Source: CAYLLT01 sp964591605 | GTDB lineage: Bacteria; Planctomycetota; Phycisphaerae; UBA1845; PWPN01 | Assembly (NCBI GenBank): GCA_964591605.1 | Contig: CAZQEN010000084.1 | Coordinates: forward strand, 1 to 23,663 | Length of the DNA stretch: 23,663 nucleotides | Reading direction: 5' to 3' | Shown: positions 1-7,973 of the stretch, one piece after another | Layout: each line of letters begins with the position of its first letter | Position numbering within the stretch: the stretch's first letter is position 1 | Notes under the pieces: generated by a model | Database searches by the model: none | What the model was told of the DNA's origin: nothing | Seen by the model: the letters and a program-made list of their open reading frames with translations, nothing else | Made by a program: the position numbers and the translations under genes

Positions 1-1456
1 CGAAAAACGCCCGGTAGTACCCGATGAGCGAATCCTTCAGCCCGCCCGGCGGCCCCGAGTTCTGCTCGCCGCCCACCATCTGAGCCAGAGGATTGTAGAG
101 GATGGCGATTGGGGCCGGCTCGGCCTTTGAACTGAGAAGAAGTTCACGATTCTCGTGCACGATTCGGGCCATTTTTCCGGTTGACTCGGCCCGCGGCGTG
201 ATCGTGCCGTCGAGCTCGATCAGCCCGTAACCGCCCGACTCATAACTCGAAGACATCGGGTAATACGCGTAGAAGTTGACGGCCTTCGCGCCCCTGGCGA
301 TGACGCTCCAGAGCCACACGCGGTGGTCCGCCGCGGTCACCGGGTCGCCCACCACCACGCCGCGCACGCCAAAGCCCGCCTGCAGCTCGCCAATGTAGAA
401 ACCTCCGTGCTGGAGGTTCGCGCTGCGCGAGAAATCGACGGCCACATTGATCTGCCACCGCGGCCAGTGCGTTTTCGGAAACGAATGCTTGGGATACAGC
501 GACGTGCCGTAGTAATCGAGCTGGCGCGCCATCAGGAAATCGTCGGACGCGCCGTCGCCCGCAAACGGGCTGGTGAAGATCGACGGCACCGCCGCATGCG
601 ACGTGATCGCGTGCACCGGGTCCGAGTCTCGCACCGCCTGGTAACGCATGCGCATGTCCTGGGCGAGCTTCTCGTAGATGAACGTCTTCCAGTCGATGAA
701 GTCGGTGTAGCTCAGAATCGTCCCGAACCGGGGCGGATCGGGCTCGCGCCAGTCGCTGAAGTTGCGGTACCACGCGCGGTTGAGCGCCTCGATCGAGCCG
801 TACCGCCGGTGCAGCCAGTGCCTGAACCGCGCCCGCGTATGCGGACAGAAGCAGAACTGCGCGTTGGGGACGTAATCGATGATCGCCCAGTTGATGATGT
901 GCGGCTCGCTCCACAGGTCCCACGCCCACAGGTTCGGGAACGCACTCGCCACCTCTGCCGCCTTCGCGTAAAACCGTGCGAGCAGCCGGCCCACCTCCGG
1001 GTGGTCGCTGCAGAACCCCGGCGCCGCCTGCGACGGCACCTTCTCGCCGCTCTGGGCCTCGTACTGTGCATCCGGGTATTTCACGCCCACCCAGTCCGGC
1101 GCCGAATCGCCGTAGACCTGCACGATCACCCGCAGCCCCACTTCGTCCGCCAGCTTGCACAGCAGCCGCAGATTCTCGAAATGGAACTCACCCTCCCGCG
1201 GCTCGCAATGCGCCCACTCCACCCACGTCCGAACCGTGTTGAAGCCCAGACTGCGGATCGTCTGAAGATCGCGCCGCCACTCGTCCTCCGAATGCTCGTC
1301 CATCGTCGACAGCATCGGCGCCCGCGCCTTCCCGCCGCTGTACCAGACCGAGACCGGAAGAAACGGCTCATCTGCGGTCACGGCCGGTTGCCCGGCCGTC
1401 GGAGCCACAGATGCCAACACAATCCACAAATATCGCACAGAGGGATTCGTTCGCAT
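1..1456 (-). CDS. GH42 beta-galactosidase-like glycoside hydrolase, secreted (partial, 3' end off the window)
   Basis: The reading frame is open from the ATG at 1456 down to base 1 (485 codons, no stop), so the C-terminus is missing. The translation is a TIM-barrel hydrolase of the GH42 type: an early 'GFNTVRTWVEWAHCEPREG' strand-helix, then WDLWSEPH with the probable acid/base Glu184, and IGELQAG with the probable nucleophile Glu357. The spacing between the two glutamates (173 residues) matches my recollection of characterised GH42 enzymes. The N-terminus (hydrophobic YLWIVLASVAPTAG at about residues 9-22) looks like a signal peptide, so action outside the cytoplasm on galactosides or related glycans is likely. 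An in-frame ATG at 1471 is possible but would put an Asp into the n-region; neither start has a clear Shine-Dalgarno. The NhaR-like regulator ends 36-51 bases upstream on the same strand, so co-transcription is plausible. Family assignment firm; substrate inferred only. Confidence 0.88.
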   Translation of the reverse strand, partial: MRTNPSVRYLWIVLASVAPTAGQPAVTADEPFLPVSVWYSGGKARAPMLSTMDEHSEDEWRRDLQTIRSLGFNTVRTWVEWAHCEPREGEFHFENLRLLCKLADEVGLRVIVQVYGDSAPDWVGVKYPDAQYEAQSGEKVPSQAAPGFCSDHPEVGRLLARFYAKAAEVASAFPNLWAWDLWSEPHIINWAIIDYVPNAQFCFCPHTRARFRHWLHRRYGSIEALNRAWYRNFSDWREPDPPRFGTILSYTDFIDWKTFIYEKLAQDMRMRYQAVRDSDPVHAITSHAAVPSIFTSPFAGDGASDDFLMARQLDYYGTSLYPKHSFPKTHWPRWQINVAVDFSRSANLQHGGFYIGELQAGFGVRGVVVGDPVTAADHRVWLWSVIARGAKAVNFYAYYPMSSSYESGGYGLIELDGTITPRAESTGKMARIVHENRELLLSSKAEPAPIAILYNPLAQMVGGEQNSGPPGGLKDSLIGYYRAFF

Positions 1457-1506
1457 GCGGGTACTATCCATGAATCACATCAGCCAGGCAACCGCAGCCC
1501 GCGAAA

Positions 1507-2421
1507 TCAGCGGACTTCCGGAACGCGGAAGATCTGGTCCCGCGCCCGCTCGGCAATGGCCAGCACGCACGGATGCCGCACCCGTCGCTCCATGGAGATC
1601 GCGTAGAACTGCTCACGCACGTCCTCTGTGCGCCCCACCGCGCGCACCCGGTATTGACGGCAGATTGCCTGTTCGATGACCGTCGGACCCGCAAACAAGC
1701 CCATCCCCTCCTGTCCGAACACCTTCTTGAGTGCACTGTCCTCAAACTCGCCGGCGATCACGGGATGAATGTTCTCCCGGTCAAACCAGTGGTCCAGCGC
1801 CCGCCGCAGCAGCGTGCCTCGCGCAGGCAGGACCCACGGGGCGCCGCTCAGCGAGCCGGGAAAGCCGCGACGGTATCGGTCCGCCAGTCGGGCCGCGCCG
1901 AATACCGTGATGCCGCATTCCCCCAGCAGATGATTGAATGCCTTGATGCTCACGCCTGCGCCGATCGGCGTGTCCGAGAGCACGACGTCCAGTTCGTGAA
2001 CTGAGAGCCGGCTGAGCAGCGCCTCCAGTTTGCCCTCGCTGCAGCACACCTGAACCGGCTCGGCGCCGTGCAGCGCGGGCGCAAGCAGCTTGTGAACCAC
2101 CAGCTTCGGCAGTACATCCACGACGCCCACATGCAGCTTGAGGGGCGCGCCGGTGGGACGGCCCTTGACCGTGTCCAGCAGCTCGCTGCCCAGTGAGAAG
2201 ATCTCGTCCGCGTACCGGAAAACCACGCCGCCGGCTTCCGTCAGCTTCAGGCTGCGGCGCGACCGGTCGAAGAGATCGACCCCCAGCGAACGCTCCAGCG
2301 CCCGCAGCTGCGCGGAGACCGTCGGCTGGGCCAGCCGCAGCCGCTCGCACGCCGCCGCGAGTGTTCCCTCTCGTGCCACCACCCAGAAGTACAGAAGATG
2401 GTGATAGTTCACCCATTCCAT
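1507..2421 (-). CDS. nhaR: LysR-family transcriptional regulator, NhaR type
   Basis: This 304-residue protein has the NhaR-type start (MEWVNYHHLLYFWVVAREG), a winged helix-turn-helix at about residues 5-64 with TLAAACERLRLAQPTVSAQL as recognition region, and a LysR substrate-binding domain including GVVDVLPKLVV, LDVVLSDTPI and the GEFEDSALKKVFG segment that I recognise from E. coli NhaR (301 aa). The frame stays open upstream to 2805, but the family start and the length select the ATG at 2421. E. coli NhaR responds to Na+ and controls a Na+/H+ antiporter; no antiporter is visible here, so the local target may be the downstream GH42 gene or the divergent exporter (inference). A palindrome fitting the LysR T-N11-A rule lies 13 bases upstream of the start, suggesting autoregulation. 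Confidence 0.9.
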   Translation of the reverse strand: MEWVNYHHLLYFWVVAREGTLAAACERLRLAQPTVSAQLRALERSLGVDLFDRSRRSLKLTEAGGVVFRYADEIFSLGSELLDTVKGRPTGAPLKLHVGVVDVLPKLVVHKLLAPALHGAEPVQVCCSEGKLEALLSRLSVHELDVVLSDTPIGAGVSIKAFNHLLGECGITVFGAARLADRYRRGFPGSLSGAPWVLPARGTLLRRALDHWFDRENIHPVIAGEFEDSALKKVFGQEGMGLFAGPTVIEQAICRQYRVRAVGRTEDVREQFYAISMERRVRHPCVLAIAERARDQIFRVPEVR

Positions 2422-2433
2422 GCGCCCATGATA

Positions 2434-2450
2434 CTTCGCTTTTTTCGAAG
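2434..2450. promoter_or_regulatory. Candidate LysR/NhaR operator palindrome
   Basis: CTTCG-N7-CGAAG is a perfect interrupted palindrome containing T2436-N11-A2448, the generic LysR binding pattern. It sits just upstream of the regulator's start codon, where autoregulatory LysR sites usually lie. A second short palindrome, GCTTT-GCA-AAAGC, is at 2470-2482. Function is inferred from position and shape only. Confidence 0.35.
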
Positions 2451-2711
2451 CGGAAGTGACGCAATATCTGCTTTGCAAAAGCGGAATCCAAAGGTACGCT
2501 TCGAGCGAATCATCTGGAGGCTGCCGAGGGCACGAGGTCATGAGACATCCACGGCACAGCGGTTGCCCAGTGCTCTCCGGGGCCTCCAGGTGCTCCGTGC
2601 GGATGGACCAACACTGGACCAGGGGTGAGTCGCCGGCCATCGGGGCTGACCAAAGCGGGCCGCTCCGTTTTATCCCGGCGTACAAGGACGAGGTCCGCCT
2701 CGTGATTTCCC

Positions 2712-4442
2712 ATGCGACCCGAAACTGCAACATTGCCCGGACACCTTGGTGAGAGCAGAGTGGAGCACCCCAGCCCGATCGCCCGATTGCTGCGCCTCCT
2801 CGCATCCGAACGCCGCGATATCGCCATCGTGATCGTCTTCGCGGTGGGCGTGGGGGTGCTCACCCTCGCCACCCCGGCCGCCGTGCAGGCCCTCGTCAAC
2901 ATCGTTTCTTTCGGGGGCGTCATCCAGCCGCTGGTCATTCTGAGCCTGCTGCTCCTGGCCTTTCTCTCGCTGGCGGCGGCCATTCGCGCGGTCAAGGCTT
3001 ATTTCGTCGAACTCCTCCAGAGACGGCTTTTCGTCCGAGTGGTTCTCGACCTGAGCCAGCGCCTCCCCCGCGTCCGCACCGAGGCCTACGACCGCGACCA
3101 CGGGCCGGAACTGGTCAACCGCTTCTTCGATGTGATGACGGTTCAGAAAGTGGGGGCCGCTCTGCTGCTCGACGCCGTCGCCGTCGTCCTGCAGGGTCTG
3201 ATCGGCCTCATGATTCTGGCCTTCTATCACCCCTTTCTGCTCGCATTCGACGTGGTGTTGATCCTCGGAATTGTGATTGTGCTCTTTGTCCTCGGCCGCG
3301 GCGCCGTCCGGACGGCCATCACCGAGTCGAAGGCCAAATACGCGGTGGCCGCCTCCCTCGAGGAAATCGCCCGCAACCCGACCACATTCAAGCAGGCCGG
3401 CGGGCCCGCCCTGGCCCGCACCCGGGCGGATGATCTGGCCGTGCAGTACGTCCTCGCCCGGCGGCAGCACTTCCGCGTCGTCCTCCGGCAGATCATCGGT
3501 TCACTCGCTCTTCAGACCCTCGCCGCCACCGCCCTGCTCACCATCGGCGGCTGGCTGGTCATCCAGGGACAGCTCACCCTCGGCCAGTTGGTGGCCGCCG
3601 AGTTGATCGTCTCCATCGTGCTCGCCTCCTTCGCCAAACTCGGACAGAAGCTTGAGAGCTTCTACGACCTGCTCGCGGCCGTCGACAAGCTCGGACACCT
3701 CCTCGACCTGCCCGTCGAGCGCTCCGACGGCCTGACCCGCAGCATCGCCCACGGCGGCGCCGCCCTCACCCTTCGCGACGTGAGCTTCAAGTATGAGTCC
3801 GGACTGTCGGCCCTCCGGGGGCTGAATCTGACCATCGAGCCGGGGCAGCGCGTGTGCCTGATCGGCGGAAACGGCAGCGGCAAGAGCACCCTGGCCGACC
3901 TGCTGCACGCGTCACGGACACCCTCCGCCGGGACGATCGAGCTCGACGGCGTCGATTTCCGCGAACTGAGCCTCGACACCATTCGCCGGGAAGTGGCCGT
4001 GGTCAAGGGCTTTGAAATCGTCGAGGACACCATCGAGGGAAACGTGCGGATGAACCGGCCTCATGTCACATCCGAGGATGTCCGCGCCGTGCTGAGCGCC
4101 CTGGGCCTGCTCGAGGAGATTCGCCAGTTGCCGGATGGTCTGGCCACCCGGCTCGCTTCCAGCGGCGCACCGCTGTCCTACGGTCAGGCCCGCCGCCTCA
4201 TGCTGGCCCGGGCCATCGCCGGACGACCGCGCCTGCTGGTGATCGACGACCTCCTCGACGATCTGGACGCCCGGCTCCGTCAGAAGATGCTCGACGTGCT
4301 CCTCTCGCCGGCGTCCGCCTGGTCTCTCATCCTGATGACGCACGACGAGACGGCCTCATCGGAGTTCCGACGCACCCTCCACCTCGACAGCCGCCATCCG
4401 GTCGCCACGCCCGGCAGTGCGGCTCCCCTGGAGGCCGCTTAA
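2712..4442 (+). CDS. ABC exporter, fused permease and ATPase (type I secretion-like)
   Basis: A 576-residue half-transporter: six predicted membrane segments in the first ~310 residues (e.g. about 37-61, 71-91, 145-165, 170-195, 265-285, 295-312) followed by an ATP-binding domain. Walker A is GGNGSGKST (385-393) and the H-loop His is H544. Three motifs deviate from the usual pattern: the Q-loop glutamine is absent (VVKGFEIVEDTI), the signature reads LSYGQ (488-492) rather than LSGGQ, and Walker B reads LLVIDD (508-513), with Asp513 where the catalytic Glu is expected. It is first of three packed genes; the HlyD adaptor starts 10 bases after its stop, so it should act as a dimer in the inner membrane energising export through the adaptor and TolC-like channel. 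There is no C39 peptidase domain. The ATG at 2712 has no obvious ribosome-binding site; a GTG at 2760 is an alternative. Cargo unknown. Confidence 0.88.
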   Translation: MRPETATLPGHLGESRVEHPSPIARLLRLLASERRDIAIVIVFAVGVGVLTLATPAAVQALVNIVSFGGVIQPLVILSLLLLAFLSLAAAIRAVKAYFVELLQRRLFVRVVLDLSQRLPRVRTEAYDRDHGPELVNRFFDVMTVQKVGAALLLDAVAVVLQGLIGLMILAFYHPFLLAFDVVLILGIVIVLFVLGRGAVRTAITESKAKYAVAASLEEIARNPTTFKQAGGPALARTRADDLAVQYVLARRQHFRVVLRQIIGSLALQTLAATALLTIGGWLVIQGQLTLGQLVAAELIVSIVLASFAKLGQKLESFYDLLAAVDKLGHLLDLPVERSDGLTRSIAHGGAALTLRDVSFKYESGLSALRGLNLTIEPGQRVCLIGGNGSGKSTLADLLHASRTPSAGTIELDGVDFRELSLDTIRREVAVVKGFEIVEDTIEGNVRMNRPHVTSEDVRAVLSALGLLEEIRQLPDGLATRLASSGAPLSYGQARRLMLARAIAGRPRLLVIDDLLDDLDARLRQKMLDVLLSPASAWSLILMTHDETASSEFRRTLHLDSRHPVATPGSAAPLEAA

Positions 4443-4452
4443 GGACAATGCC

Positions 4453-5787
4453 ATGACTCACGCACCGACAACACCGCTCGTCGATCCGGTGGAGGGCTCG
4501 CGTGCCCTGGCGATCGTGCAGTCTTCGAACCGCGCCATGTTCGCCGCGTGCCTGCTGGCCGCCTGTTTTCTGGTCGGCCCGATCGTAGTGGCGTTTGCTC
4601 CATGGCGGCAGAACATCCGTGCTCCGGGGCGGGTGGCCGCTTATGCGCCGCTCGAACGACAGCAGCAGATCGAAGCCCCCATCGACGGGCGCATCGTCCG
4701 GTGGTGGGTACAGGAGGGATCGACCGTCGCCGCCGGTGATCCCCTCGTGGAGATCAGCGACATCGACCCGGAACTGGTGAATCGCCTGACTCAGGAGCGG
4801 ACGGCCGTTCAGGGCAAGCTCGAGGCCTGCCTCGAGAAACTGCGTTCCTACGAGCAGCAGATCGTCAATCTCGCCGCGACCCGCGACCTCGCCGTGGCCG
4901 CCGCATCCTTCTACCTGGAGACGGGCAAACAGAAAGTCCTCTCGGCCGGCGCCGCCCGCGAGGCCGCCCAGGCCAGTCTCCGCGCCGCGGAGGCACAATT
5001 CGAACGCACCAGGAGCCTTTTGAGCGACGGCATCGTCTCCCGGCGCGAGTTTGAGCTGGCCGAGCGCGATCTCGAAGTGGCCCGAACCACTTTTCAGAGT
5101 ACAGAAGCCGCCCTCCTCGCGGCAGCCAATGAACAGAAGGCCCTGCAGGCCAACCTGGAGAAAACCCGGGCCGATGCCGAGTCCAAGGTCGACTCCGCCC
5201 GGGCCGCCCTCAGCGAAGCCCGCGGCCAGGCGGAGGATGCCCGGGCCAGCCTCGCCCGGCTCGAGGTCGGCCTTTCCCGGCAGCAGTCTCGCCGCGTCAA
5301 CGCCCCGCGCGACGGCACCGTCTTTCGGCTCATTGCCAATGAGGGCGGCGAGATCGTCAAAGCCGGCGACCCACTGCTCGTGCTCGTGCCGGACACCACT
5401 GATCGGGCCGTGGAGCTCTGGGTCAACGGCAACGACGCACCGCTGATCACGGCGGGAGCTCCGGTGCGCCTGCAGTTCGAGGGATGGCCGGCCGTCCAGT
5501 TCGCGGGATGGCCCTCGGTCGCGGTGGGCACCTTCGGCGGCCGCGTGGCCCTGGTGGATTCCACGGATGACGGCAAAGGCAAGTTCCGGCTGCTGGTCGT
5601 GCCCGACCCGCAGGACGGCCCCTGGCCTGAAACCAGGTTTCTGCGGCAGGGAGTGAGGGCCAAAGGCTGGGTCCTGCTCAATCAGGTTTCCATCGGTTAC
5701 GAAGTGTGGCGTCAGCTGAACGGCTTTCCGCCCGTGATCGCACCCGAAGAACCCAAAACGGACGTCGCCCGCAAACGCCTGAAGTAG
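4453..5787 (+). CDS. HlyD-family membrane fusion (periplasmic adaptor) protein
   Basis: A 444-residue adaptor for the tripartite exporter. It has one N-terminal membrane segment (about 27-48), a first lipoyl-like half (IEAPIDGRIVRWWVQEGS, about 75-105), a long Ala/Glu/Arg-rich coiled-coil hairpin (about 110-280), the second lipoyl half (VNAPRDGTVFRLIANEGGE) and a beta-barrel region. This order is typical of HlyD/EmrA adaptors, which bridge an inner-membrane ABC pump and an outer-membrane channel. The frame is open from 4417, but the ATG at 4453 is chosen because AAGGA (4441-4445) lies seven bases before it; this ribosome-binding site overlaps the stop codon of the ABC gene, implying translational coupling. 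Confidence 0.92.
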   Translation: MTHAPTTPLVDPVEGSRALAIVQSSNRAMFAACLLAACFLVGPIVVAFAPWRQNIRAPGRVAAYAPLERQQQIEAPIDGRIVRWWVQEGSTVAAGDPLVEISDIDPELVNRLTQERTAVQGKLEACLEKLRSYEQQIVNLAATRDLAVAAASFYLETGKQKVLSAGAAREAAQASLRAAEAQFERTRSLLSDGIVSRREFELAERDLEVARTTFQSTEAALLAAANEQKALQANLEKTRADAESKVDSARAALSEARGQAEDARASLARLEVGLSRQQSRRVNAPRDGTVFRLIANEGGEIVKAGDPLLVLVPDTTDRAVELWVNGNDAPLITAGAPVRLQFEGWPAVQFAGWPSVAVGTFGGRVALVDSTDDGKGKFRLLVVPDPQDGPWPETRFLRQGVRAKGWVLLNQVSIGYEVWRQLNGFPPVIAPEEPKTDVARKRLK

Positions 5788-5797
5788 GAACTCGATC

Positions 5798-7612
5798 ATG
5801 CACCTTGAACCGGCAACCTGTCGGCGGACCCGCGAATCTCAGACACTGCAACCCCCACCGTCATGCCTCCTCGTCCGGCTCGGCGCAGTCTGGATGCTGC
5901 TCTCTGCCGGATGCTCGGCCTGGCGGGGTGAGCTTTCACCCACCGTTCATTCCCTGGTCGAACGAGGTGAGCTTCGCGAAATGCAGCAAGTGAATCTGCG
6001 CTCGCAGGCCCGCAACCCGCGAACGGTCGAAGAGGACCTCAAATCGCTCCAGCCTGTCAAAGAGGTTCCCGCGAGTCAGCCGGCCGCCCGGCCGATGGCC
6101 ACCTCACCCGCCCAGGACACCGGCGGGGGTCAGGCTCCGGAACTGTCGCTCTCGGTGGCGGACCTGCGAAGGTACACCCTGCAGAATAACCTGGACCTGG
6201 ATGTCATCGCCCTCAATCCCGAGATTGCCCGAACGCTGGTCAGCGAGGAGCGGGCCAAGTTCGACGCGGTGTTCTCCGGCGGCTTCGGCTACAAAAAGCA
6301 GAACCCGCCCCGGCTGGACGGCAGCCTGGTCGAACTCGACTCCAGCACCAAGGAACTCGACGGCAAGGTCGTGAAACTCACCGAGCTCGAGCAGACCAAG
6401 GAGAGCCTGGGCTTTGACTTCGGCGTCGATGTCCCTCTGCCCACCGGCGGCAAGGTCCGCCTTCGCAACCAGTTTGACGAGAGCAACACGCTCGAACCCA
6501 AACAGTTCGAGCAGTACGTCACCGGGCTCAAGTTCTCGCTGAGCCAGCCGCTGCTCCGTGGCGGCGGAATAGCCGCGAACGTGGCTTCCATCCGCCTGGC
6601 GCGACTCGGCGGCCACGCCGTCAGCGCTGCGACGAAGCTCTCGACGATCCGCGTGCTGGCCATGGCCGAGAAGGTGTACTGGAACGTCTACACCGCGCGG
6701 CGCGGGCTCGACATCCGCACCCAGCAGTACAACATCGCACGGGAGAACCTGGAGCTCGTCCGCCGGCGCGTCCGCGAAGGACTCTCACCGGACATCGAAA
6801 TCATCCGCGCGGAGGTCGGCGTCGCCAGCCGGATCGAAGCCCTGATCATGGCTCAGACCAGCTACCGGCTCCACCAGCGCGATCTCAAGCGCATCCTGAA
6901 TACCCCCGATCTCGATCTCGACTCGCCCGACACCATCGCCGTCGCCTCAGACCCCGAACTGATCCGGCTCGACCTCGATCGAGCGGCGCTGGTCCGCTCG
7001 GCGCTCGACAACCGCATGGAAATGCTCGAGCTCGAGCTCAACCTCGCCGCCGACGCCATCCGCGTCGACCTGGCCCGCAACGAAGCGCTCCCGCTGTTCG
7101 TGCTCGATTTCGAGTACGGCATCCTCGATCGTCACGGATCGTTCGGCACGAGCTGGCAGGGCATGTGGGACTTCGACAACTCGGGCTTCGCCGTGGCGGT
7201 CCGCGGCGAGATCCCCGCCACCAATGAGCAGCGCAAGTCCCGCCTGCGCCGCGCCGTTCTGAACCGTACGCAGCGCCTGGCGACGCGGCGCACGCGGGAG
7301 ATGATCATCCGCCAGGAGGTCCTCGACGCGGTGGATGTGCTCGATCAGAACTGGCAGCGCATTCTGGCCGCCCGCCAGAACACCATCGTTTCGGGGACCA
7401 ACTACGAAGCTGAACTCAAGCAGTTCAAGGCCGGCATGCGCACCATGCGCGAAGTGCTGGAGGCCCTCAGCCAGCTCGGAGACGCCCAGTTGCGGGAGGT
7501 CCAGGCAATCCAGGCCTACCAGGTCGCCCAGATCGACCTGGCCTTCGCCACCGGCACCCTGCTGGGCTACTCCGGCGTCGCCCTCGAACCCATGCCGATG
7601 CCCGAACCCTGA
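5798..7612 (+). CDS. TolC-family outer membrane efflux lipoprotein
   Basis: A 604-residue outer-membrane channel protein, third gene of the exporter operon, starting 10 bases after the adaptor with GGAA just upstream. A hydrophobic segment ends in a lipobox (LSAGC, Cys39), so the mature protein is probably a lipoprotein. TolC-type features include the paired long helical regions, VDVPLPTGGKVRLRNQFDES, SQPLLRGGGIAANVASIRLA and the second repeat with FAVAVRGEIPATNEQRKSRL. The N-terminal extension of about 100 residues before the conserved core (SVADLRRYTLQNNLDLDVIA) is low in recognisable motifs. The start could be internal (Met33 precedes only part of the hydrophobic run), so 5798 is preferred. 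It would form the exit duct for the ABC/HlyD pump. Confidence 0.9.
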   Translation: MHLEPATCRRTRESQTLQPPPSCLLVRLGAVWMLLSAGCSAWRGELSPTVHSLVERGELREMQQVNLRSQARNPRTVEEDLKSLQPVKEVPASQPAARPMATSPAQDTGGGQAPELSLSVADLRRYTLQNNLDLDVIALNPEIARTLVSEERAKFDAVFSGGFGYKKQNPPRLDGSLVELDSSTKELDGKVVKLTELEQTKESLGFDFGVDVPLPTGGKVRLRNQFDESNTLEPKQFEQYVTGLKFSLSQPLLRGGGIAANVASIRLARLGGHAVSAATKLSTIRVLAMAEKVYWNVYTARRGLDIRTQQYNIARENLELVRRRVREGLSPDIEIIRAEVGVASRIEALIMAQTSYRLHQRDLKRILNTPDLDLDSPDTIAVASDPELIRLDLDRAALVRSALDNRMEMLELELNLAADAIRVDLARNEALPLFVLDFEYGILDRHGSFGTSWQGMWDFDNSGFAVAVRGEIPATNEQRKSRLRRAVLNRTQRLATRRTREMIIRQEVLDAVDVLDQNWQRILAARQNTIVSGTNYEAELKQFKAGMRTMREVLEALSQLGDAQLREVQAIQAYQVAQIDLAFATGTLLGYSGVALEPMPMPEP

Positions 7613-7628
7613 CCGCGCGATCATCGCC

Positions 7629-7652
7629 CCTCCATCGCGCGTTTCGTGGAGG
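7629..7652 (+). terminator. Possible weak terminator hairpin after the exporter operon
   Basis: CCTCCA (7629-7634) pairs with TGGAGG (7647-7652), and the flanking CGAT/ATCG bases can extend the stem with mismatches. It starts 17 bases after the stop codon of the TolC-like gene. There is no T-run, so it is not a classic intrinsic terminator. Confidence 0.25.
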
Positions 7653-7688
7653 CAGCGATCGACTCTCATTCCCGTCGCCACCGCCAGC

Positions 7689-7800
7689 TAGCGGCCGCCC
7701 CCCGTGGCGGCCGGGTCCGCCGGAGGCGGACGACACTCGGCGTGACACGGACTGGGCGGCGGCTCCGCTGCCGCACGGCCGCCACAGGGGGCGGGCGCTA
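7689..7800. repeat. Long imperfect inverted repeat with inner hairpins (REP/BIME-like element)
   Basis: Arms 7689-7713 and 7776-7800 match at 23 of 25 positions as an inverted repeat beginning TAGCG and ending CGCTA. The 62-base loop folds again: GTCCGCC-GGA-GGCGGAC and a second GC-rich hairpin around GGCGGCGGCTCCGCTGCCGC. The whole 112-base unit can form a cruciform or clover-like structure. Such structured units are typical of dispersed extragenic palindromes mobilised by RAYT transposases, but no transposase is present here and other copies can only be found by a genome search. Confidence 0.6.
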
Positions 7801-7973
7801 CGGTGTGTGCGAAACTCGCATACCGAAAACGGCACTAGGTGGACCATCGCGCAGCGGTCGATCAGAAGGCCAGCCAAGTCACGGTGTATGGCGCGTGCCC
7901 GCCCTCCTGGGCCGGACTGGAAGTGGGTACGCCGGCGAGTGACAGCCGTGTGGGGGAATCACGTTTCGCCGTT

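Larger units (their letters stand above)
7613..7973. other. Intergenic region of 361 bases between convergent units; repeat element, no gene
   Basis: It lies between the stop of the TolC-like gene (plus strand) and the end of the nucleotidyltransferase gene (minus strand). It holds a possible imperfect hairpin at 7629-7652 (CCTCCA...TGGAGG) and the large inverted repeat 7689-7800. The remaining 170 bases show no start codon with coding character on either strand. Confidence 0.6.

Noticed and set aside
323..1606. Long plus-strand open frame opposite the GH42 gene
   Set aside because: Arg/His/Pro-rich translation without domains; the minus strand carries an unmistakable GH42 protein across the same bases, so this is an antisense shadow in GC-rich DNA.
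2422..2805. N-terminal extension of the LysR gene by 128 codons
   Set aside because: The extension has no homology to the family, overlaps the exporter gene and the operator-like palindrome, and NhaR proteins begin at the chosen Met.
4327..5799. 490-codon minus-strand open frame
   Set aside because: Opposite the HlyD adaptor, which has clear family features and a good ribosome-binding site; Gly-rich shadow.
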